A stretch of DNA of 64,000 bases from Avichristensenella sp031550535 (GTDB lineage Bacteria; Bacillota; Clostridia; Christensenellales; Aristaeellaceae), in contig JAVBOM010000064.1 in the NCBI GenBank assembly GCA_031550535.1, forward strand, positions 1-64,000. The letters are read 5' to 3'. This document shows, piece by piece, positions 31,130-40,241 of this stretch (position 1 is the stretch's first letter; every line of letters begins with the position of its first letter). A model generated the notes under the pieces. It did not search any database and was not told the origin of the DNA. It saw nothing but the letters and a program-made list of their open reading frames with translations. A program made the position numbers and the translations under genes.

Positions 31130-32917
31130 TCAGTCCGTGCCTGAGAAAAACCCTGTGCCTGCCTCGACGTTGTACAGCCCATAGAACGGCAGCGTGCCCG
31201 GTGCTTTCTCCCAGGCGTTGGGCATGCATATCCACTCCAGAAACGCTTCGGGCAAATCGGCGGTCGCCCTGCCGGGGCAGTAGAGCATGAATGCGTCGCC
31301 GCCCTCAATCCCATACGCGCCGGCGGTGATGACCTTCACGCCGTCCACGATGCGTTTCGCGCCTATATCCCCGTCAAGATTGAGCACGACGAGCCGCAGC
31401 TCATACGTGTACGGATCTATTTTCCCCGTCACGGCAAACCTTCCGGTAAAGATGCATTCGTACAGCGTGCCTTCAGGGTAATCATCGCCGGTGTCGCCCA
31501 TGTCCGTGTCATGAAAGTGCCCGGTGAAGCTACCGTCTTCGGATACCACGACCTCGGTCGACCAACCGCCGACTCCGCTGAGGAAGTTGAACATGTGCCC
31601 ACCGATGCGTGCGAACACCTCGCCGCCGATCCGCTCTTCTTCGGCAGCACCAACAGGCACGCACGCAGGTACATACACCTCCGAGAAGTCCAGCATCGCG
31701 TAAAAGGGCTTGCCCGGAGTGTCGCCGTACTCATACTCTTCAAGATTGTCCAGTCCCGCAATATAGCCCCCGTACAGGATCGCCTTCCCGTCCGCGCCGC
31801 GGGCCAGGCCGTCAATCTGCACGCGATCATCCCGGAGATCCGTCGGATCGCCCGTACCTATCGGGCGACCTTCTTTATCCAAACAGAGCATCCATTCAAT
31901 GGGAACAAAACCGGAACCGGAAGCCGCTGTTGCCATCCTGCTGCCTGCGCAAAGAAAACCGTCCTCTACCGGTACAATGTAATGCGCCGCCACGCCGCCA
32001 CTGGATATCAGGTCGGGGAAACTGGATACCCCATTGTTCAGCCTGTACTTCCAAAGGATTTCGCCATCCATGTTCAAACCGATTATGCTGTGTAGGCCGT
32101 CTATATTATAGCCGTAGTCCGCATTGTAGGCCCAATCGCTGACAATGACCGCGATGATGCCGTCCTCACTCACGCAAACGTCGCTAATACGGGTCTCGTC
32201 AACAAGCTCGGGGTCGAATACTACGTTCCACAGCACATTCCCGTCCAAATCCATCCGGTACAGTGATCCGCGCCAGGAATCGAGGTAGTCGTTGGTCGCG
32301 TTTGCCGTGATGAAAAGGGAATCTGCAGCGTAGACTGCCGCTCCAAAGTACTGCTGTTCATACTCGTGCGCGTATTCGAGGGACCAGGCCGGCTCAGCCT
32401 CGCCGCAAAACCGCGCGAGAAAGGGCAAACCTTCTACCTCATAGCCGTCCTCATCAATTATTCTTTGGTTGCCACATACAAAGATGCTGTCCCCGGCAGC
32501 CACGATGTCCCGGGAAAGGGGCGGGATCGGACGGTCGGCCACGACCTGTCCATTGCTATCGAAAACCACGATCGACAACGAATCGTCGGCATCCTCGCGG
32601 ATCGCGGCGAAGCCGCCGCCCGGCAGCGCCGTTGGGCATCGGTACCAGCAATCACGGTCCGCTTCCGCGTGCGACCACATTTCTTTGCCGTCATGATTGA
32701 GAAAGACGACCCATCTGCCGGACATTTCGTACGTAAAGCCGATGACCAGCGTGCCCTCGGTTGTCTGCGCCACGCCCGACACCCCGCCGATGCCCCTGCT
32801 TTCCAACAGCACCATGTTGGCCAGCGCATCGGCCCTTGCCGCCCCGGCAACGCCCACCGCCATAAAAAGCGCCAACGAAATCACGAGTGCCACCATCGTT
32901 TTGCTGCGCAAAGACAT
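31130..32917 (-). CDS. Secreted beta-propeller-like protein
   Basis: 595 residues with signal peptide SKTMVALVISLALFMAVGVAGAARA. Repeated motifs such as GRWVVFLNHDGKEMWSH, LYRMDLDGNVLWNVVF and IIGLNMDGEILWKYRL are PQQ/WD-type propeller blades. The C-terminal 170 residues form a different beta-rich domain with a DGSFTGHFHDTDMGDTGDDYPEG acidic loop that could bind a metal. No enzyme motif seen. Preceded by AAGGAGG. Part of the leftward operon, about 40 bases from the next gene. Confidence 0.8.
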   Translation of the reverse strand: MSLRSKTMVALVISLALFMAVGVAGAARADALANMVLLESRGIGGVSGVAQTTEGTLVIGFTYEMSGRWVVFLNHDGKEMWSHAEADRDCWYRCPTALPGGGFAAIREDADDSLSIVVFDSNGQVVADRPIPPLSRDIVAAGDSIFVCGNQRIIDEDGYEVEGLPFLARFCGEAEPAWSLEYAHEYEQQYFGAAVYAADSLFITANATNDYLDSWRGSLYRMDLDGNVLWNVVFDPELVDETRISDVCVSEDGIIAVIVSDWAYNADYGYNIDGLHSIIGLNMDGEILWKYRLNNGVSSFPDLISSGGVAAHYIVPVEDGFLCAGSRMATAASGSGFVPIEWMLCLDKEGRPIGTGDPTDLRDDRVQIDGLARGADGKAILYGGYIAGLDNLEEYEYGDTPGKPFYAMLDFSEVYVPACVPVGAAEEERIGGEVFARIGGHMFNFLSGVGGWSTEVVVSEDGSFTGHFHDTDMGDTGDDYPEGTLYECIFTGRFAVTGKIDPYTYELRLVVLNLDGDIGAKRIVDGVKVITAGAYGIEGGDAFMLYCPGRATADLPEAFLEWICMPNAWEKAPGTLPFYGLYNVEAGTGFFSGTD

Positions 32918-32941
32918 CCCGTCATTCCTCCTTTATCGGGC

Positions 32942-33863
32942 TTACTCCGCAACGAACACATAGGGAATATCATTCTCTTCCGCATATTTCTCCGCATAGC
33001 TGCCCGCTTTTACGTATAGTGTGACTTCGCTGCCCCACCCAAAGGCCTCTTCCCCGATGCTCACCACGCTGTCCGGGAGTGTGACGCTGGTGAGCTTATC
33101 GCACTCATCGAACGCCATTTCTCCGATGCTGGTGACGCCGTTCGGGATGGTCACGCTGGTCAAGTTGACGCATGCCCAGAATGCCATGTCGCCGATGCTC
33201 ACCACACCGTCGGGTATGCTAACACTCTCCAGCCTGAGGCCGTTGGAAAACGCCGCGTCGCCTATGTGCAGCACCCCTTCGGGGATCGCATAGGCGTTTT
33301 CAGCTTTGCCGTGCGGATAGGCAACGAGCGTCTTTTGCTTTTTGTCAAACAGAACGCCGTCAACCTGCTCATACACCGGATTGTCAGCGGCCACGTCAAT
33401 GCCTGTTAGCGGACAGCCTTCAAAGGGGTTTCGGCCGATGTGCGTCACGCCGGCCGGGATGGTCACACTTTTCAGGTCGCAATAGTAGAACGCGCCATCG
33501 CCGATGCTGGTCACGCTGTCCGGGATGGTAATGCTTGTAAAGCCAAGGCAATACCAAGCGAAAGCGCGAGCGCCGATGCGCGTCACGCTGTCCGGGATCG
33601 TTACGCTGGTCAGGGACATATCGTCAGACGCCCAACTGCCGATGCACGTTACCGCGTTTCCGTCCAATTCGCTTGGAAACACCAAATCTTCGGCGGGTTC
33701 TCCCACACATCCCGTTATCGTCGCGCCGTCGTCCGTAAGCACATATTTCCACTGCCCGCCGGCATCCGTCCGTTCCTCCTCAGCTATGCCCACCCACAAT
33801 GAAAAGTACCAGCAAAGCCGCGAATATCCCTGCCCCTTTGCCAAGCCAAAGCTTGCTGCGCAT
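32942..33863 (-). CDS. BspA-type leucine-rich repeat protein, frameshifted in the signal peptide
   Basis: LRR_5 protein with repeats such as LTSVTIPDSVTRIGARAFA, ITIPDSVTSIGDGAFYYC and SVTLPDSVVSIGEEAFGWG, and the BspA insert DNPVYEQVDGVLFDKKQKTL. Repeats start in one frame after about residue 30. A proper start (GGAGGGG ribosome binding site, then MRSKLWLGKGAGIFAALLVL, a clear signal peptide) lies in another frame and stops soon after. One base too many in GTGGGTGGGC at 33788-33797 would explain both halves. As written the product is broken, unless the frame is restored by slippage or the base is a sequencing error. Confidence 0.75.
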
Positions 33864-33890
33864 CCCGTACCCCTCCATGTCGTTCGAATT

Positions 33891-35009
33891 TTATGGCGTC
33901 CTATCTGCAAGCAGCTCCGCAAGCGGCTCCGCCGGGATCACTTCCTTAATTATCCCATCGAACCACGCGCGTGCCGCCGCGCCCGCGTCGCCGTCCAGCG
34001 AGAAGCAGCCCAGATGGGCCAGTCTGCCATTGGCGGTCGTAAAGAGGTAGACCGAGTAGATAAACGGTATACCGTCCACCTCGCAGCCGCATGTTGCCAG
34101 CGCGTGCAGCGTTCCTTCCGCATCGATGGCCTTAGCGAACATCAGCGGCACAACGTCCGTCACGCCCTCCGTGAGGAACACCTGCATCCACTCCGTCACA
34201 TTGCCGATTGAGAATTCTTCCGCCATCGCCGAATCGACCTTGAAATCGCTCGGCGTGACAATGATGTAGCCGCTTTCATCCGGCGCGGTGAAGGCGAACA
34301 GGCTGCCCCCTGCATGGACCCATGCCCAGCCATCCGGCGGGTCAAAGGCGATCCCGAGCGACGGATCGGAATACGCCGGGCCTTTGGGCGCGGAAACGGC
34401 TGTGTAGGGGACGGTGGAGGGATATTTCACAGAGAGTTTTTCGACCAGCGCGTCAATCAGTGCGGCGCTGCTCTGATAAGGGAGCCTGGTGTCCTGGCCG
34501 CTCGTCATGTCGCTGCGCCTCAGGTTGGTGCGAATCATGCCCTGCCGGACGAGCACCTCGGTATCCGTCGCGTCCGGCGTGGGCGGCTCAGGCTCACGCC
34601 AGCCTTCTCTATAGTAATACATGTACTCCTGCCATCCATCGATGTGTAGCGCATCAGCCTCAGCTGTCAGCAGAAGTTCGCTGACCAGGAAGTACCGCAC
34701 TTCTTCCTCGGATGGCGGTTTTTTGCCTGTATACATGCCCGTGGTCATTTGCAGCGCATGCCGTACCGCCAACACGTTCATCAGCGCCGCGATATCCTCC
34801 TCGGACACAAAACGTTCGGCGTCGATTTGATAGACCGGCGTGTCGCCCGTGCGGTCGCGCGTCCACATGGCGGTGTTGACATCCTTAAGTTGGATATAGA
34901 GTTCGATCAGCGTCGGCTTCTCCTCGCCACCTGCTTCACCGGCCGCCGAGCCGGCGCACAATGAGAAAATGAGAAGAACGATCATGGCAAATGCGGATCC
35001 CTTTTTCAC
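33891..35009 (-). CDS. Secreted protein with a PsbP-like C-terminal domain
   Basis: 372 residues from a GTG start with AAGGAGG upstream. Signal peptide KGSAFAMIVLLIFSLCAGSAAGE. The N-terminal half is helical, with EEDIAALMNVLAVRHALQMTTG and a Tyr-rich segment. The C-terminal half from about 215 (AYSDPSLGIAFDPPDGWAWV, ending FDGIIKEVIPAEPLAELL) matches in layout the small secreted protein at 51.9 kb (SFTLPEGW...WFDGMVTENVPADILKEL). Function unknown; domain resemblance is to PsbP/DUF1795-like folds. Confidence 0.75.
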   Translation of the reverse strand: MKKGSAFAMIVLLIFSLCAGSAAGEAGGEEKPTLIELYIQLKDVNTAMWTRDRTGDTPVYQIDAERFVSEEDIAALMNVLAVRHALQMTTGMYTGKKPPSEEEVRYFLVSELLLTAEADALHIDGWQEYMYYYREGWREPEPPTPDATDTEVLVRQGMIRTNLRRSDMTSGQDTRLPYQSSAALIDALVEKLSVKYPSTVPYTAVSAPKGPAYSDPSLGIAFDPPDGWAWVHAGGSLFAFTAPDESGYIIVTPSDFKVDSAMAEEFSIGNVTEWMQVFLTEGVTDVVPLMFAKAIDAEGTLHALATCGCEVDGIPFIYSVYLFTTANGRLAHLGCFSLDGDAGAAARAWFDGIIKEVIPAEPLAELLADRTP

Positions 35010-35078
35010 GGGGCTGCCTCCTTGCTTTTTGTTCTGACAAGCATAGAGCCGTCAGCTTCACCTCATGGCATGGCGATA

Positions 35079-36197
35079 TTACGGCCTTGGCAGCACCGCA
35101 TAGCGAAGCCCCTGCGCCTCCGCGTGCGTGCGCACAAACTCCTCGGCATAGCTGCCCTGGTACACCAGCAGCGTTGCCGTCGCGGTGCCATAGAGCGCGG
35201 AATCATCCATTGCGGTCACGCTCGCCGGGATTTCCAGGTACTGGATGCCGTACGTATCGGAAAACGCGGCGTTGCCAATGGAAATGAGCGTAGCCGGCAG
35301 CAGGATCTCCTTCAGCGCCTTGCAATGGTAAAACGCGTTCGCGCCGATCTCTGTCACGCTGTCCGGCAGCGTGATTTTCTGCAGTGCGTTGTCCACATAG
35401 AACGCGAAGTCGTATATTTTCGCAATGCCGCCCGGCACTGCGTAGGTCTTGGCCTTGTTGCCCGGGAGATACCGCACCAGCGTCTTTTCCCGCCAGTTGA
35501 TCAGCGCGCCATCCACGACCTCCAGCGAGTCGTTGCCCCGGGCGACAGAAATGGAATCCAGCGCGGAGGCCAGAATGCCGACATGCGTCACACCCTTGGG
35601 GATCGTCAGCCGGGTCAGCGCGGCGCCGTCAAACACGTCATCGCCGAGCGACGCCAGCCCGTCGGGCAGGTTGATGGTGAGCATCGCCGTGAACGCGAAC
35701 GCCCTGTCGCCGATCACGCGCAGGCTTTCCGGCAGCACGACTCGCTCGAACTTTGCGCTCTCAAACGCGTTTGGGGCAATGGAGGTCACGCCGTCCGGCA
35801 CGCGGTACCGCGCCTGCTTGAGTGCCTGCGGGTACGACAGCAGCGTAAAGCCCGACTTGTCAAACAGCACGCCGTTCTTGGCCGAGAGCGCCGGGTGGCT
35901 GTCGGTGACCCGGTACGCTTCCACCCGCATGATCCGGAAGCCGTTGTTCGCCCAAAACCTGCTGATGCCGGTGATCGGATAGCCGTCGATGGTCAGCGGG
36001 AACATGACCGTCGTCTTGTCGCCCAGGTACTCGGTCAGGATGGCGTTGCCGTTTTCAAGCTCGTACTCAAAGTCCCCGCTAACAAACCGTTCCGTCGTTC
36101 GGGCATCCGTCGCGGACGCGGGGCTTTCCGCCAGGGCGGGAAATGTGAGGCAGGCACACAGACACAGGCAGACCAACGCGCAAAATAGGTGTTTCAT
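35079..36197 (-). CDS. Secreted BspA-type leucine-rich repeat protein
   Basis: 372 residues: signal peptide MKHLFCALVCLCLCACLTFPALAE, an N-terminal cap (FVSGDFEYELENGNAILTEYLG), then LRR_5 repeats (LTRLTIPKGVTHVG, LQKITLPDSVTEIGANAFYHC, LKEILLPATLISIGNAAFSD). The BspA insert HPALSAKNGVLFDKSGFTLLSYP is present. The C-terminal tail is LLVYQGSYAEEFVRTHAEAQGLRY. BspA-like repeats usually mediate adhesion or ligand binding at the cell surface. It is a close tandem paralogue of the next gene upstream, so a recent duplication is likely. Intact, with AAAGGAG upstream. Confidence 0.88.
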   Translation of the reverse strand: MKHLFCALVCLCLCACLTFPALAESPASATDARTTERFVSGDFEYELENGNAILTEYLGDKTTVMFPLTIDGYPITGISRFWANNGFRIMRVEAYRVTDSHPALSAKNGVLFDKSGFTLLSYPQALKQARYRVPDGVTSIAPNAFESAKFERVVLPESLRVIGDRAFAFTAMLTINLPDGLASLGDDVFDGAALTRLTIPKGVTHVGILASALDSISVARGNDSLEVVDGALINWREKTLVRYLPGNKAKTYAVPGGIAKIYDFAFYVDNALQKITLPDSVTEIGANAFYHCKALKEILLPATLISIGNAAFSDTYGIQYLEIPASVTAMDDSALYGTATATLLVYQGSYAEEFVRTHAEAQGLRYAVLPRP

Positions 36198-36251
36198 CGG
36201 GAGCGCTCCTTTTCTAATGTTTATTGGTACAAAATAATACTGGACAGCAGG

Positions 36252-37394
36252 TCAGTCACTGCCTTTGGGGAACACCGCGTACCGTCGGCCTTGAATCTCA
36301 GCTTGCTCACGCATGTATGCCTCCGCGTAGCTACCCTCATGCACAAACAAAATCAAGCTGGCGGTGCTGTAAAAAGCCGAGCCGCCGATTGATGAAACGC
36401 TCGCAGGAATCTCAAGGCACGGGAGGCCGTAGGTATCGGAAAAGCCGAAGTCTCCGATGGAGATCAATCCTTCCGGTAGCTTCAGCGCGGTCAAAGACTG
36501 GCAATAGGCAAACGCATAGTCTCCGATGGTGAGAAGGCCGTCCGGCAGCGTCACCCGCTCAAGCGTCTTATTGCCGACGAAGGCGTAGTCGGCGATGGCG
36601 GTGATCCCACGGGGAACAACGTACTCCGCGCCCTTGGCGTAGGGCATATAGCGAATCAGCACTTGCTCCTGCCGGTTGATCAGCGCGCCGTTCTTAAGTT
36701 CCAGCGCCTCATTTCCCTTGGCGACCTTCAGCTCTTTAAAAAATGGCGTGAGCTGCAACGTGCCGATGTGCGTACAGCTTTTCGGAATCGTCAGCCGCTC
36801 AAAGCTCAAACAGGTGCGGAAAACGTCGTCGCCAAGTGAGAGAAAGCCTTCCGGCAGATCAAGCCGGGTCAGCCGTGAGCCGTCAAACGCGCAGTCGCCG
36901 ATGGTCAATAGCCCTTTCGGCAGATCGACGCGTTCCATTTTGCCGACATCGAACGCGTAGTCCCCGATCGCGGTGACGCCATCCGGGACGCGGTAGCGCT
37001 TATCCTGGCGCGCGCAAGGGTAGCGCTGCAGCGTCCGGCCCTCCTTATCGAACAGCACGCCGTCCCAAACGGAAAACGCCGGGTGTTCGGGCGGCACGTC
37101 GTAGGCTTCGATGTGCCAGACATTCCCTTCACTGCGGTTGGCTGCCCACAAAAAATGAATGCCGGTCACAGGATGGCCGTCAAGCGCGATGGGCAGCGTG
37201 AGCGTCGTTTCCTCGCCAAGATAGTTGGACAACACTGCGTTTTCACCGTCGAGTTCATATTCGAAATCGCCGCTGATAAACTCTTCGGGCCGCGCGGCGG
37301 TTTCCGGCGCGGGGGCGGCTTTTTCCGCCAGGGCGGGCGCGGCAAGACAGGTGCAAACGCACAGGCAAACCAACGCGCGAAGCAGATGTTTCAT
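36252..37394 (-). CDS. Secreted BspA-type leucine-rich repeat protein, paralogue
   Basis: 380 residues, same architecture as its downstream neighbour: signal peptide MKHLLRALVCLCVCTCLAAPALAE, cap FISGDFEYELDGENAVLSNYLG, LRR_5 repeats (LERVTLPDGLLTIGDYAFAYC), insert HPAFSVWDGVLFDKEGRTLQRYP and tail LFVHEGSYAEAYMREQAEIQGRRYAVFP. The two proteins align over their whole length. The chosen ATG has AAAGGAG eight bases upstream, ten codons inside the longest open frame. Confidence 0.88.
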   Translation of the reverse strand: MKHLLRALVCLCVCTCLAAPALAEKAAPAPETAARPEEFISGDFEYELDGENAVLSNYLGEETTLTLPIALDGHPVTGIHFLWAANRSEGNVWHIEAYDVPPEHPAFSVWDGVLFDKEGRTLQRYPCARQDKRYRVPDGVTAIGDYAFDVGKMERVDLPKGLLTIGDCAFDGSRLTRLDLPEGFLSLGDDVFRTCLSFERLTIPKSCTHIGTLQLTPFFKELKVAKGNEALELKNGALINRQEQVLIRYMPYAKGAEYVVPRGITAIADYAFVGNKTLERVTLPDGLLTIGDYAFAYCQSLTALKLPEGLISIGDFGFSDTYGLPCLEIPASVSSIGGSAFYSTASLILFVHEGSYAEAYMREQAEIQGRRYAVFPKGSD

Positions 37395-37440
37395 CGGCAT
37401 CACTCCTTTTGTCGTCGAGGGCAATGGATGCTGTCAGCCG

Positions 37441-38853
37441 TCAATACCCGTTATACCGCAGAACGTTCTTCAGCAGTTCGAGTTGCTCTGCCGGAAGCCC
37501 GGGGTTGCCGTCGATCGACACCCTTGACGACGTGAGCTTTGGCAGTTTCATCAGCGGAGAGATGTCCGCGACCCGGTTGTTGTCCAGTTCCAGGCGCTCA
37601 ATCTGTGTTAGATCCGTGAGCGGTGACAGGTCGGCAATTTGATTGTCATCCAGGAACAGATACTTCATTTTTTCAGTTTTGCCAGCGGCGTAAGGTCTTC
37701 GATCGAATTACCCGACAGCGACAGTTCAGTCAGCGCGGTCAGCCCCGAAAGCGGCGCGAGATCTGCGATCCGGTTATCGCCCAGCAGCGCGAACCGCAAC
37801 TTGCGCATGTTCGACAGCGGTGTGAGATCCTCGATGCCTGTGCCGACGAGCAGCAGGGTATCGACATTTTTTAGGCCGCTCAGCGCGGAAAAATCGGCGA
37901 TCTGGTTCCCGCTCAGATGCAACTCCTTGAGCGCCGTCAGCCCCGCGAGCGACGCAATATCCGTGACGAGATTCCCATCCAGTTCGAGCTTTGTCAGCGC
38001 GGTGAGTCCCGAGAGTGGGGGCGGGTCGACGATAGCGTTGCCACTCAATTCGAGCGTTTGAAGCTTCGCCATCCCGGCAAGCGGCGATATATCTACAACT
38101 TGATTGGCGTCCAACGAAAGGTCCTTCAGTGCGGTTAGTCCTGTCAGCGGCGATAAATCAGCGACGGCGTTGCAGTAGAGATCAAGCCTTTGAAGACGGG
38201 TCAACCCGGCGAGCGGCGGCAGGTTGGTGACGCCGCAATCGACGATCTCCAACTCCCGCAGCGACGTGAGCCTCGCGAGCTCCGCTGGGGACGGCCAGTC
38301 GCAGCGGCGTACCCAACCTCGTCAGCCCAGCGATCGCCGGCAGAAGCTCCGGCGCGCAGCGATCCAGCGCCAACCCGGTCAATCCGGATAGCGAGGATAA
38401 GGATTCGGGCGCACGCACGCCGGTCGCTTCCATGCGAAGCGTTCGCAACGCCGAAGACTGCGCCAACGGCGCGAAATCAGCGACATTGCCGTAGTAGAAC
38501 GTGACCGATTGGAGTGCAGGCAGAGACGCCAGCGGCGTAAGGTCGGCGACATCGCAGAAATCGAATCGAATGGTTTTGAGCGAATGAAGCGACGCCAGCG
38601 GCGTCAGATCGTCGATGGTAAAAAAGCTCAGTTCCAGATGCTCCAGCCTTGAGAGCACTGAAACCGCGGACAGATCCGCGACCGGTCGCTCATCCACACC
38701 ACCGGACAAAAGCAACGATGTTTCGTTCGGCTTTATTTCTCGCCCCATGATCAATACCGGCGGCCCCATCCCCGGCAGCACAAACACGCAAAACGCGGCC
38801 GCGGCGCATACCAGAATGGCGGCGGCGATCCAGATCAGCATTTTGTTGCGCAT
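37441..38853 (-). pseudogene. Leucine-rich repeat (internalin-type) protein gene with two frameshifts
   Basis: Three overlapping frames together give one LRR protein. Part one, from an ATG with AAGGAG upstream, has a membrane anchor (MLIWIAAAILVCAAAAFCVFVL), the prelude MGREIKPNETSLLL and LRRs. Part two resumes in another frame at LARLTSLRELEIVDCG after a shift near 38290-38310. Part three begins MKYLFLDDNQIADLSPL after a shift at an A6 run (37668), where a one-base slip restores LAKLKKMKYLFLDD. The normal C-cap NPGLPAEQLELLKNVL is kept. Either a decaying gene, a slippage-switched gene or assembly error; the LRR content is sound. Confidence 0.78.
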
Positions 38854-38872
38854 CGGTTTGCTCCTTCCCGTG

Positions 38873-40117
38873 TCAGCATCCATGGTCGTCCTCGTCGGTC
38901 AGACTGATCGAGCAATCCGGCAGTTGGTGTTCCAACCATTCCGCCTGCGCCGGGTCGATATCCTCGCTGCCGGTCAGTTCCAGGTATTCAAGCGTGGATA
39001 TCTGTGCCAGCGGCACGACATCGCCGATGCGGTTGCCGTTCATGAACAGGTAAGCAAGCGATGGCAACGACGAAAGCGGTAATACATCAGAAATCCTGTT
39101 GCGGGACAGGCTGAGTGACGTTAGGCTGGTAAGCCCCGCCAGCGGCGCGATATCCTCAATCCGGTTATCCTGTATATCGAGTTCTTCCAGTGCGATGAGA
39201 CCCGCCAGCGGCAATATGTCCTCGATCTGGTTTTCGTACAGGTACAGAAACGTCAAGCGCTTCAAATCGGCCAGCGGAGAGATGTTCTCTATGCGGTTGT
39301 CGCAGAGCCAAAGCGTCTCCAGAATGCCGAGGCTCGCCAGCGGGGCGATATCGTTGATCCGGTTGTTATCAAGCGACAATTCGGAAAGATTGGTCAGCCC
39401 TGCCAGCGGCGAAAGATCGTCGATTTTATTGCCGTCAAGCCTCAAAATGGTCAGTTCATCCATTTCCGAAAGTGGCTCAAGATACAGAATGACTTGGTTC
39501 TCAGAGAGGTCAAGCTCGCGCAAAGCGGTCAACCCTCGCAGCGAATCCAGATCGGATAGCTTGTTGCGCGAAAGATCGAGCGTCTCCAGCGCGGTGAGCC
39601 CTTCCAGCGCGTCCAAATGCCGGATCGCGCAATCGCCCGCATAGAGCGCTTTGAGCCAAGGCACATCCGAGACCGGCGCGAGATCGGTGATCGGGTTCCC
39701 CTCAATGTCCAGCCGTTCAAGGTGAACAAATCCCGCCATGGATGGCAGGCGCGCCAGACCGCAGTTCGTCATGCCCAGCGTGCGCAGGTTGACACATGCC
39801 GTGACCGAATCCGGGTCATCGAGCGTGCAGCCGATGATCCAAAGCGATTTGAGGTTTGATAACTCGCCCAGCGGCGCTAAGTTACCAAGCTCGCAGTACA
39901 TCAGCATCAGTTCTTCCAGCTTTGTCAGCCGTGTAAGCAGCGCCAAATCATCAATTGACGAAAAGCCGAGCGTCAGGTTCGTTTCGTCCAGCGAAACGAT
40001 CTCCCCGGCGATTTCGATCATCCCCGGCTCCCCCGCGATCGCGGCAAGCGGTGCGGCGCAGGCAATCAATATGCACAACAGAGCGGTTACGCTACGGGTA
40101 AAAAATGAGGAGCACAT
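38873..40117 (-). CDS. Secreted leucine-rich repeat (internalin-type) protein
   Basis: 414 residues. Signal peptide TRSVTALLCILIACAAPLAAIAGE, prelude MIEIAGEIVSLDETNLTLGF, then about fifteen 21-22 residue repeats of the LxxLxxLxLxxNxIxDLxPLAxL type (for example LTILRLDGNKIDDLSPLAGL). The C-terminal cap is IDPAQAEWLEHQLPDCSI. LRR solenoids of this kind bind proteins or glycans. First gene of the leftward operon, 124 bases from the divergent LuxR regulator gene, preceded by GGAGG. Confidence 0.9.
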   Translation of the reverse strand: MCSSFFTRSVTALLCILIACAAPLAAIAGEPGMIEIAGEIVSLDETNLTLGFSSIDDLALLTRLTKLEELMLMYCELGNLAPLGELSNLKSLWIIGCTLDDPDSVTACVNLRTLGMTNCGLARLPSMAGFVHLERLDIEGNPITDLAPVSDVPWLKALYAGDCAIRHLDALEGLTALETLDLSRNKLSDLDSLRGLTALRELDLSENQVILYLEPLSEMDELTILRLDGNKIDDLSPLAGLTNLSELSLDNNRINDIAPLASLGILETLWLCDNRIENISPLADLKRLTFLYLYENQIEDILPLAGLIALEELDIQDNRIEDIAPLAGLTSLTSLSLSRNRISDVLPLSSLPSLAYLFMNGNRIGDVVPLAQISTLEYLELTGSEDIDPAQAEWLEHQLPDCSISLTDEDDHGC

Positions 40118-40182
40118 CGGAAATCCTCCATTCTATTCGGTTTATGCATGCGGCTTGTTACATATGGATTGATCTCCACAAC

Positions 40183-40211
40183 TTCCATACGTATCTATCC
40201 TGTGATATAAT
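40183..40211 (+). promoter_or_regulatory. Possible promoter of the LuxR-family regulator
   Basis: Good TATAAT with TGTGA just upstream; the -35 position (TTCCAT) is weak, as expected for an activated or extended -10 promoter. It lies in the shared divergent region. Confidence 0.5.
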
Positions 40212-40241
40212 AATCATCATCATGCCGGTGGGGTGTTGCCG

